Shown in pieces: positions 35,447 through 45,603 of a stretch of 64,000 nucleotides of DNA. The number at the start of each line of letters is the position of its first letter. Position 1 is the first letter of the stretch. A program made the translations under genes and the position numbers. The notes below the pieces were generated by a model that had not been told where the DNA came from, searched no databases, and saw nothing but the letters and a program-made list of their open reading frames with translations. The DNA is from Sebastes aleutianus. Its lineage: Eukaryota; Chordata; Actinopteri; Perciformes; Sebastidae. Location of the stretch: assembly GCA_916700875.1 (NCBI GenBank), contig CAKAKS010000068.1, forward strand, positions 29,506,028-29,570,027. Reading direction: 5' to 3'.

Positions 35447-37924
35447 CCTATACATACAAGTATTGTCCGTCTAGCCACAGCCTTCCTCTGCACCATAAAG
35501 CTCCATTATTGTCCAAAACCTATTTATTAATTATAACTGGCTGATATTTCTCTCCTTACCATGAACACACACACACACACTGTAGTTTATCTCACACATT
35601 ACCCAGCTGTTTTAGGAAATTATTTAGCCTTTTTAAAAAAAGTAAAGTATATATTTTAAACCCATAACATCCTCAGTGAGAACAAATATGTTTGGGGCAC
35701 AGAGCTACAGACTGTAGGGAAGTCAGAAAGCTAAAAAATTCTCTGTAAAAGTTGGATTTTTAGATTAATCAGAAGCCACTCTTATTGTTATACATTCCTT
35801 TAATGACAGATGTTAAAATCACTATGAAGTGTAGTGGTAGCAAATCATCTGATGTCAAAATCATGTCAGAGAAGAGATGAGGAGTTTTGATTTGAAACTA
35901 AATTTTGAACTGAGCCATGTTGGATTTTAAAAAGCTGACTTTTCAGAATAAAACGGATCACTGAAAGTACTGTTGGTTGTTGGTTTCGGTGACTTGTTAA
36001 AAATAATATGTTGTATATTATATTCGATAATAAAATAAAGAATATTGTCAGAAGTATCATTTAACTGCTGATTCCAAGCAGATGTTTGGTTGGTATGGTT
36101 GATTCTGTCAGGATGACAGGTTGTCCTTTCCTCTGTTGATCATATATATCAGTTGATCAGATAAATTTAACAGCTTTTAACTCTTATTTATGCATTTACT
36201 TCCACTAGAAAAGGATATTTTAGTAGTATTCATACTCCTAATTCTTGCATCAAAGGTTAATAATAGTAGTTCACGAAACAATTTCACCATAAGTTCCTCT
36301 CAATAATAACAGAAGTCATGATTTGATTCTAACACAGAAAATGTTTTTTCTGTAAATCTATAAACTACAATTACCGAAAACAAAATTCCACCAACTCTGG
36401 TTGTGTGGTCAATAAAGTAAGGTGATGATTTCTTTCTTTTAAATTAAGCCAGCCAAAAAATAAATAAAAATCAACCACTGAGTTTACAGTCGTTAGTTGA
36501 GATGTGAACCCACTGCTGGTTGGCTTGTTTCAATAAAAGCAGCAAAATCTAAGCCAGACACTTCCTGTGACTCATCCTCAGCTTTTCCTCACAACAGCTT
36601 TTGCTGATGGTGATCACTTGGTTTTTAGACAATGACTCATTACTGAAGTTTTGAGAGCAGAAATGACCCCAAAGCTACACGACCTGGTGAACCTGGTGTG
36701 CAGTAACTATATCTCTACTGTTCAAGGACTATTTGGACTAAAGCACCGCAGAAAGACAGTAACATTTTTATCTGTTCAACTTGCAATCCTGTCAGTCTTT
36801 GAGTCAGTTTTTAAGCTGAACCAGAGCAAGAAAACACTTCAGAGATGATGAGGATGATGTTACTTTATTGTCAGATCAAGTTGGAAATTTTTCTTTCATC
36901 TCAGCAGCTCCATTTGTAACATCAACAGACAAAAAAATCGCAGACAGGAAACAAGGATACATACATTTAATGTACCAGTTTAATCACTGCGGACGATATA
37001 TTCAAGACCCTTCAATGTACATTTGATCTGCAATTAGGCTCCATATTTAATTTTAGGATTGACTGGTGCACAAATATAGTTCACATAATAATAATAATGC
37101 ATCTTTTGTGCATAGATACAAATGTGTGTATGCATGTTTGCATCCTCTCTTTTGTCTTATCATGTCTTCAGTATTTAAAACAACTTTTTATTTTATTTTA
37201 TAATTGATAAAGAAATCTATTAATGCATATTATCAAAATACAATATGATTTTTTTCTTAATGACGCTCCTGTTAAATTGTAGTTCATTTCAATACAAGTA
37301 AAAATGAGAAAAATCTCACAAAACAGAAACAAAAAATATTTAGAATGAGTTTGATTGGACTGCAATTATTACACAACATAAATAATCTACAGATACATTA
37401 TTTAGGTTATACACTAATAAATTTGTTTTATTCATAATAAAACTGTTTCGATAGATAGAGCGTGTACATTTCTGTGAGTGTTTCTCTTTATAAGTGGAGA
37501 GTTTAACTTCTTAGTTCTTATCGTCCAGACAGATTTTAAAGTTATCAGCCAATTCAAGAACACGCTGTAACGACAAGTCAGGAATGTGTGTAGGCTACAC
37601 AGAGTTGGGCCACGGAGGAGATAGACAAAAGAGGCTGTGAGAGTCTGATAAAAACATACATAATATGTATAAATGAGCATTATCTCTAACTGAGAGCAAG
37701 AGAAAGATGCTTTACTGGTGATCTTCTTGTGCAGGCATTGCAGGATTTGAGGATATTTGGTAGCATAGTGCCACCTGGTGATCAAAATAACCTTCCAATT
37801 GATTTTTCTTAAGATTTTGTGTTGTTATACTATAATATTATTTCATTATAAGTGAGCTACAAATGTCAAGGAACTACAGGAATATAATCCAAAACAGAAT
37901 CACATGTAAACAAATTAATTTCCT
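35447..37924. other. Unassigned AT-rich intergenic DNA
   Basis: No supported gene. A 65-codon frame at 36651-36848 (begins MRAEMTPKLHDLVNLVCSNY) has a mildly protein-like composition but no recognised family, no flanking splice signals and no homologous neighbours. I treat it as unsupported. Confidence 0.3.
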
Positions 37925-38420
37925 AGTACTTTTTTTTTTTAAACTCTTTTTTTATTTGAGAAGAAAGAACATGAGGTCATCATGGGTGTTACAATGTAAG
38001 ATCACAGTACATTTTTGTAGATACATCTTAATATACAATGTCACACTTCAATCAACGGTGTAAATACACAATCCATTTTTCCCAGTACTCAATACTTTTT
38101 TCCAATTTAAGCCTTAAAATAAATGTGAGTCTTTCCATACCATATGTTTCATTTACAATACCCGGCCATTGGTCTAATGTTGGAGGATCAGTCTGCATCC
38201 ACTTTTGAGTTATGGCTTTCTTACTACTTGCCAAGAGAATCTTTATTAAATATGTATCTTTGTGTAAAACAATTTCTGGTATTTTTCCCAAGTATAGTGT
38301 AATGAATGAGTACTTTATTCCCATTATTTTATGGATCTCAGTTGCCACCTCTTGCCAATATGGTTGTATTTTAGGGCATGCCCAAAAAATATGGAAATGA
38401 TCAGCCATTGAGTTTCTTCC
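37925..38420 (-). mobile_element. L1-like LINE, ORF2 C-terminal fragment
   Basis: The minus-strand frame 38408-38052 reads ADHFHIFWACPKIQPYWQEV followed by ATEIHKIMG and ends EKSIEYWEKW. This is the C-terminal CCHC-like region of fish L1/Swimmer-type ORF2 (HxFWxCPxxxxFW). A T-rich stretch at 37930-37950 (A-rich on the element strand) would be the tail. The element is 5' truncated just before mrps22. Confidence 0.75.
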
Positions 38421-38739
38421 TTGAACTTTTTAAGATTAAAATATTATACTGACCTGTTAATATTTGTTATATTGTTAATTTACAGTTACTACCTGTTGTT
38501 ATTTGGTGTTTTGTGTCCTTGTCTGAACTTTTTTTTAATCTATTACATAAGAAAATGTTTGTTTTTCTTATGTTGTTATAGGACATGTGCTTATAAAAAA
38601 AGGCCACAGATAAAAATGCACAGCAGCAGCTCTGAAAAGCAGAAGTCTTTTGCTTGTTTTGTCTATTACTGTTGATGAAATAGTCCATGATAGGCAATGG
38701 GAAAGAAAAATAAACAAATGAAATATGCATACACACAAA

Positions 38740-38828
38740 AACACACTACATATCCCATCACCATCAGTGCTTGGCTGCTGAACTGTACAGGTCAAAGGTC
38801 ATGTCGCCTCGATGACGTAATAACAATC
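38740..38828 (+). promoter_or_regulatory. mrps22: mrps22 proximal promoter
   Basis: TATA-less sequence before the mrps22 start. Visible sites: ACTACATATCCCATCA at 38745-38760 (resembles the ZNF143/SBS element ACTACAATTCCCA); a perfect DR1 AGGTCAAAGGTCA at 38789-38801 (consensus for HNF4, PPAR-RXR, COUP-TF and related receptors); and TGACGTAA at 38813-38820 (CRE/ATF type). The transcription start is probably within or just upstream of this segment, so the DR1 may overlap the 5' UTR. Confidence 0.55.
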
Positions 38829-41800
38829 ATGGCTGCGCTCGGAACAGCACGGTGTTTGTTGTTTCGGAGCTACTCTCGAGTGAAAAATGTCCAAAAGAGC
38901 AAACAAATGTTGGTCAGATGTAGCGTCAGGACGCTGTGTAGCGGGACACAAGATACAGGTATGTTTTAATGTAATGAATATCATTGCAGGTGCTTTATTT
39001 TCTTAACTATAACACTGACCTTGCAGCGTGTTTCGTTAGCCTCGATGCTTCCAGTGCGGCTGCCAAACTCGCTTCACAAATTGGCCAGTTTAAGATTGAC
39101 TTACATATTTACAAAGATAGAGACCATGTAGAAGAGTGTTTCATATATTTTATATATAATTAGAGTATTTATATAAATTCGGCATTATGTTAGTTGATGA
39201 AATGTTAGCAGCTTTGTAATTAAACCCATATTAACCCACAACGTTAGCAGAACTTTACAGTCTATTACAGAGTTAATTTCAACGGAGGAAGATGGCAGAA
39301 GCCGCATTCAAATTAATATGAAAATTTAGTTTTAATCACAAGAGGTGTTGCTTGGTGTACATATTATATGCCGTATTGAAGAGGGGAGCTTTATCGGTCT
39401 TATGATAGACTATTTATTGCTACAGCTTTTGGCAATATGAAGGTATCTATCTTTACACTCAAATGTGGCAATATTTGTTAGGAGTCTGGTTTGTGTAAGA
39501 AAGAAACAATTATTATATCTCTTGTAAAGCAAACTGTTTATGGTTACATTCCAGTCGTGACAATAATACTGTGGCTTTAACAGCTAACAATGTAAACCAA
39601 TTAGATTTATTTTAGCTACCTAGACAGCTAACTCTGAGTGCTAAAATGTATGGAGCTGTAGCTTGTGCAAGTGATTAACTAGTATGTATCTTGTGGATGT
39701 ATTTTTGTCTATGCATTTTCTTTATTTTTATATTTTATCACTTAAAAAAAAAAAGCCACAAACACTAAAGTGCATCTAGTCCTTTTGCATAAATGTTACA
39801 ATTCTATTGCTACTATGATGTCCATGTCAGATAAACTAAACTAAAATTGACTAGCATCACTTTGTTCTTTAATACAAGTTTGAAGAAACATTTATTAGAT
39901 TTATTGTAAAGCTAACTCGTTGTAGTTACATTCCAGTTGTAACCATACCACTGTGGCTTTAACGGCAAACAATATAAACCAATTTGAAATTATCTAGATA
40001 ACGTTTGGTAACTTTGAGTGCTAACTAACATTTATGGAGCTTTAGTTTGTGCAAAATTAACTAGTATGTATCATGTGGATGTTTTTGTGGATGCATATGT
40101 GGTATTTATGGACGTATTTTTGTGTATGTATTTTCTTTTCTTCTTTTATAAAAAATAATAAAAAAGCCTCCTGTGGACAGGTGTTATAAATTAATAAATA
40201 CATGTTTTGCTACAAACACTAAAAACAGTGCATCTAGTCCTTGTGCATAAATATGTGTCACAATTCTAATGCTACTGTGAAGTCCATATTAACTAAACTA
40301 AAATTAACTAATATAACTTTTCCTCCAGCCCTCTCAGACAAAGCAAAGCCCCAGTTCACCGATCCAGCTGTGCAGGACATCCTCACCAGGATAACAGGCC
40401 TGGACCTGCAGAAAGTCTTCCGACCCATTAAACAGGAGCTGAAGCCGCCCACATATAAACTCATGACTGATGATCAACTGGAGCAGGTGCCCATTAAAAT
40501 ACGCCATAATAGCCCCTCTCTATTATGCACTCACACGTCACAGTAACACATCTAATCCTCCTTGTGTGTGCTTCCAGGCGGTCGAGTTGGCCTCAGAGCA
40601 GGCTAAGAAGCTGCTGCAGATGCCCCCCGTCCTGTCGGAGAGGAAGCCCATCAGCGATGTGCTGTCTGAGGACAAGATCCTGGATGGCATGGACACCGCC
40701 AAATACGTCTTCACAGACATCACCTATAACATCCCACACAGGGTAGGCACATGGTGTTTTTGTGTGTTACTGGGGGTTGGATGGGTGATTCACTGAAGCA
40801 CGCCACAGTACAATTAATAATTCAGTGTAGGTTTTATAGCATGAACAATAAGCCGAGGTCAGATTGAACGTTGCCTGAAAAAGACAGCTCAGACTTAACA
40901 TTCAACGCCTGGTTAGAAAGCTGTGTAGTTGCTCACATTACTGTATATAATCGATTAATTGGTTTAATTTTTAAGAAAAAACACTCTCAAAATTCTTTGA
41001 TTCCAGCTTCTTAAATGTGAATATTTTCTGTTTTTTTACTCCTCTAAGACAGTAAACTGAATATCATTGAGTTGTGGAAAAAACAAGACATTTGAGGACA
41101 TCATCTTGGGCTTTGGGAAACACTAATCAACATTTGTCACCGTTTTCTGACAAATACACCAAACAACTAATTGATTAATCAAGAAAATAATCAACAAATT
41201 AATCAACAATGAAAATAATTAGTTGCAGCCCTAATGTATATAAGTGTGTTGAGTTTCAACAGTCAGTTGGGTGCTATTAAACTGGAAAAGCAATTTTGGA
41301 GCTATCATCCTTTCTGCTTTTTAGGAATTGATGTCACACAGATTTATGTGCTAACAGGTCACCAGTGTGTTTTTTTGTTTCATGTCTAATTGAATTGCTC
41401 TTTTCTACCTTTAGAGATAATAACATTTTCAATACAGTTTGATGAAACTCAATTTTTTACTTTGTTAATGGACTCTGGACTTTGCTGAGATACAGTATAT
41501 CCCTATAAACACTGTTAATTCTTTGTTTCTCCCCCAGGAGAGGTTCGTCGTTGTACGGGAGCCCGACGGGGTCCTCAGGAAGGCAACATGGGAGGAGAGA
41601 GACCGGCTCATTCAGGTCTACTTCCCCAAAGACGGACGCAAACTCACAGCACATCTCACCTTCAAGGAGGAGAATCTCAAGGTAGGAACGTGTAATGATC
41701 ATTAGAGGCTATTCTCATCCCTGCCTGCTGCCTCCTCCAGCTATAATTAGCAGATCTAAGATGACTGTTGTCCCTGTGGTGACATAAAGAAACTTACCCT

Positions 41801-44444
41801 GTGAAGAACTAGAATTTTTTTTTTTTAATGTCTATATAGTACAAGTGTCAGATTCAGTATGTATCATGATCGTGATTTTGCACCAAAGTGCCTCACAAAG
41901 ACATATATACATCCAAGCATATAGACGTACTGTATATGTGCATAGATGTGGAAATGAAGCAAGATTAAAATAGAAACAAATTTAAACCCAGTGAGTCGGA
42001 TAAAGACAGAAGAGAAGAGGTCTAATCAGGCAGAATAAGTGAAAACACCTGTGTGGGTGTCCAGCGAGGCTTTAATTCTCACATGTTCTCTCTCTATTAG
42101 ATGGTGTTTTCCCAGGACCGCCACGAGGATGTGTTGGACCTGTGTCTGGTCCAATTTGAACCAGACTCCTCAGACTACATCAGGGTAAGACGACAGTGAT
42201 TTTCCTGTTATTTTGACCTGATCACCAACGGCACTGAAATCTGTGGACTGTATTCAGACTGTTAAAGCATGAAATCTCCACAGTCAGCACTATATTTTCT
42301 TTGGGTCAGTTGATACGGAGTGTGAAATGGAATAAGAGGGTGGATTGTAGGTTTATTAATTTGATGTGAAGGGCATTGTGCTGAGTATCTACAACGTCCA
42401 GTGGATTTAGGATCACATCCATTCTGTGTGCCTCGTGTCTAGGTACATGCTGCCACCTATGAAGACGTGGAAAAGCACGGCAAATACGAGCTGCTGCGCT
42501 CCACCAGACATTTTGGAGGCATGGCGTGGTACCTGCTCAACGCTCGCAGGGCGGACGGGCTCATAGTGGACACGCTGAAGAGAGAACTGTGAGTTTATGT
42601 GATGAATGCATGCATGGTTAATACAGGTATGAGAGGCTGTTTTTGCAATTGCACTAGGTAGGGCTGACCCGAATGCTTAGACTGTTGCCATGGTAATCGA
42701 CCTCCGAATCAGAATTCGAATGCTTCGTTTTTTTTGTTGTTTATAAGTTTGTGATAAGAATAAATCCCACAACATTATTCATATTCAACATTAATTAGTT
42801 ATTGTCAGACGGATGTCCCGGGCACTGAGACGGGGGAGATGGAGACAGACAGACAGAAGAACATGTCAGCCTGCTGCGCCGCAAAGCTTCAAATACCTTT
42901 GAATATTTCTCACTGAAGCGTCGAAGCACAAAAAATGGTATTCGGGACAGCCCTAGAGGCAGATGTATTGTCACATGACTTGGATTTGAGTCATAAATTT
43001 GATGATTTTAGACTCAACAAAATAAAAAAAGACTTGCAACTTGACTTCGACTTTCAACACCAGTGACCTGTGACTCCACGTGGACTTGAGCCTTTTGACT
43101 TGAAAATACTTGATACCTTCCCCCAAACCCAATAATTAAATAGTGTGTTATTTAAAAAGGGTGTGCACGAAGACGATCAACTGCCTGGTACACAAACACA
43201 CTGAACAAAGAGCCTTTATTTGTTTGGGAAGATGATTTACTTGTGGGAGGAAAAAACTGAACTAAAATGAACAAACTGAATTTCTATCTTTTGTTACTTG
43301 TTGTTGAATCCCCGAAGTGTGTTCTTTTTTTTTTTTTAACTCTGGACTCTTTAATTTTGGGGAATATTATTGTGACTTGAACTTGATTATCTTGCACTGA
43401 ATTCCCCAGATTGTTTAAACCAATCTGACAGCATTCAATGTTGTTAAAATGGCGTTACATTTGGCGAAGAGCGCATTATAACTTGTTTAGGACGCAAAAC
43501 TCAAAGTGTAGGACTTGGGACTTACCTGTCTTGACTAGGGACTTGATTTGGGACTTGAGTGAAAAGACTTGAGACTTACTTGTGACGTGCAAAACAATAT
43601 CTTGGTCCCACCTCTGGTACTAAGTCACACCAGCTACTGTACCTGCTGGTGAAGAGCTGTGACCTCTGCCCTCAATGTGTATATGTGTGTGTGTCTGCAG
43701 GCTCCAGGATGCGGTGAGCCTGGTGTCTCTGTTCCACATGGTGCACCCCCACAGCGAATCAGCTCAGGAAGCTGCCAGCCAGCAGGCCACTGGCACCGAC
43801 CTGCTTAAGGTGAGAACAACTCATCCTTTACTGGAAATATCTGCTGACTCGTAGCTCTATTCTACACTTCTATGTGTATATTATGGGTTGCCATTTGATC
43901 CAGAAATTGTCCAGGTCATACAGATTGTGTCCCTCAGGCATTAGGAGTAAATCAGGAGTCAGTGTAGCTCTTGAGGTCAAGACAAGGCCGTCCCATCTTA
44001 AGTTTCCTGTGCGAGAGGCTTTGGGTTTGTCTCCAGCGTGGGAACGTCAGGGCCAAGCTCAGGACACATCAGGTCCTATTAGCGCTCACAGCCTCTTGGC
44101 CTTGAAGCAGCGAGGAGGGACATTGAGAGTGACAGCCATTTAATGTGAAAGGTTAGCGGAGAGGAGACACGGGGTGTGTGTCTCTCTGCTATCACGCAAG
44201 GCCTCTCATTTAGTCATGCTTGATAGTGGAGCACATACTTAGCTGTGTTTTATTAGGCTGCCACTAAGATAATGAATACTGTGATTGTACTCAAAGTAAT
44301 TGGGGTGACTTTTCTCTCCTTTGGCTGACCTCTGACCCTTGTCCTCTGCAGATCTATGCCCAGAAAGAGTCCCAGAGGTCGGGCTACATCGAGCTGGCCC
44401 TGCAGGCGTACGAACAGATGGCTGCTAAGAGCTCTGCTGCCTGA
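38829..44444 (+). CDS. mrps22: Mitochondrial ribosomal protein S22 (mS22)
   Basis: A metazoan-specific protein of the mitochondrial 28S ribosomal subunit, needed for translation of mtDNA-encoded respiratory subunits. Coding exons: 38829-38958, 40329-40486, 40578-40742, 41538-41681, 42101-42184, 42443-42588, 43701-43809 and 44352-44444. All have GT-AG borders and consistent phase: 1,029 nt, 342 aa (human about 360). Residues 1-40 (MAALGTARCLLFRSYSR...) are rich in Arg/Ser/Lys with no acidic residue until Asp42, as expected for a mitochondrial import signal. The conserved body includes DILTRITGLDLQKVFRPIK, DKILDGMDTAKYVFTDIT, RKATWEERDRLIQVYFP, GKYELLRSTRHFGGMAWYL and SGYIELALQAYEQM. The start ATG gives the import signal in frame with exon 2. 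The reading frame is intact. Lies tail to tail with copb2, as in human. Confidence 0.97.
39521..40326 (+). repeat. Tandem duplication in mrps22 intron 1, ending at the exon 2 acceptor
   Basis: Copy A (about 39521-39870) and copy B (about 39904-40326) share TAGTTACATTCCAGT-type, ACTGTGGCTTTAAC, TTAACTAGTATGTATC, GTGCATCTAGTCCTT, CAATTCTA.TGCTACT and TAAACTAAACTAAAATT blocks in the same order. Copy B runs into the polypyrimidine tract and AG of exon 2; copy A ends in CACTTTGTTCTTT without an AG acceptor. The remaining intron sequence (38959-39520) shows nothing else. Confidence 0.8.
40945..41234 (+). mobile_element. hAT-type MITE in mrps22 intron 3, 5' truncated
   Basis: Parallels 25110-25451: GATTCCAGCTTCTTAAATGT, GACAGTAAACTGAATAT, GCTTTGGGAAACACTAATC, and right terminus AGTTGCAGCCCTA. 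The left terminus is missing. Confidence 0.7.
42655..42955. mobile_element. hAT-type MITE in mrps22 intron 6
   Basis: Left end TAGGGCTGACCCGAATGC; right end reverse-complemented TAGGGCTGTCCCGAATACC. Clear inverted termini around about 300 bp with no ORF. I could not find a convincing 8-bp target duplication. Confidence 0.7.
42958..43622. mobile_element. Second MITE in mrps22 intron 6 (GACTTG-rich)
   Basis: Recurrent GACTTG motifs at both ends: ACTTGGATTTGAGTCATAAA on the left; GGGACTTGAGTGAAAAGACT and ATCTTGGTCCCACCTCTGG on the right. This is the orientation of an abundant teleost element whose terminus reads AGAGGTGGGACCAAGTC on the other strand. Confidence 0.6.
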
Positions 44445-44769
44445 CGCGCCCACTCCTAAATAGAAATATATAAATTTATCCACAATGAGGAATGGATGGT
44501 GCCCATAACCAGAGGAATGGACTGAACATATCCTCTCATGTGTAAATGCAAAACAACTTTCTGTTTTTACACTGTTTGGGTCGAAGAGTAACATGCTTCT
44601 TGACCGAAAGGAAAGCTACACACCTCACAGCCATCGACTTGAAGAATTCACAGTTCTTGTAAGATACATAATGTTAGTCATTTATCTATGGAGAGACATT
44701 GTAGCTCTTATTGTCTAAATGTGTATTTCATTTGGACCTCTGAGTCAAACCTGATGTGTTACATAACAA

Positions 44770-44775
44770 AATAAA
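44770..44775 (+). terminator. mrps22: mrps22 polyadenylation signal
   Basis: AATAAA, about 325 nt after the mrps22 stop codon. Cleavage is expected 10-30 nt downstream (about 44785-44805). Confidence 0.8.
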
Positions 44776-44842
44776 GATCTTTGTACTTATGTGACGTGTT
44801 GTTGGAGTAAAATAACTTGGAGGCCTGGATAACATGTAAGAC

Positions 44843-44848
44843 TTTATT
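44843..44848 (-). terminator. copb2: copb2 polyadenylation signal
   Basis: AATAAA on the minus strand, about 755 nt after the copb2 stop. Cleavage is expected around 44815-44833, only tens of bases from the mrps22 cleavage site on the opposite strand. Confidence 0.7.
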
Positions 44849-45603
44849 GATTGACGCTTATTTAATTCACTTTTCATGTCCGGATGCACCGTATCATACT
44901 TCCTTTTTAAGAAAACACACGTAAGGCACTTATAACCGAAGCATACCGTAGATTCGACATGAGTTTATCTGATCAACTAAAAGCAGCAGTATGTGTTGAT
45001 ACAAACTTTGAGAAGTAAACATGACTATTAGGATCCAATTAAGACACTGGATGTAATCTAATGGGGGATTAGTCCAAATTGTAGGCTTGTTGCAACACTT
45101 CTGAATGCATACTATTTATAAAAATCATGACTCTTATCAGATGGAAATTCAAAAATACTGCTCTGATTAGCTAAAAATCCAGCAGGAATGATCGAGAAAA
45201 TAAATGGTTCACTTCAGGAATGAAAGCAATATTCAAACTGGAAGAGATCCTCAATGGCTTAGACAACACCCTGATCTACAGCAGTGTCACGCTGTGTGAG
45301 GTATGAGGAAGAAGAAGAGGTACTGAGAGTAATGCCCCATTCGTTTTCATGCAGTCAGATGTTAACTCATGGATTTTCATTGTAAATCGATGAGACTTGC
45401 ATAAATTGATAAGGCTGCGGTTTAATTTCTGCCTTCTTGGAGGTGTACCTTGGAATAATTTTGACTATTTCAGTCCGCAACCAAGAAAGCAAATGCTTGT
45501 TAATTAACCTTAAAGGCATTTTAGTCTGCTAACCGCTTATGATTGTCTTGGAAAACCGTTTGAGTTCTTTGGTCACTGAAAAAAAAAACCCAGAAAAGTT
45601 TGT

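Noticed and set aside
36651..36848. Possible small gene, 65 codons
   Set aside because: Protein-like composition only; no family, no splice partners and no promoter.
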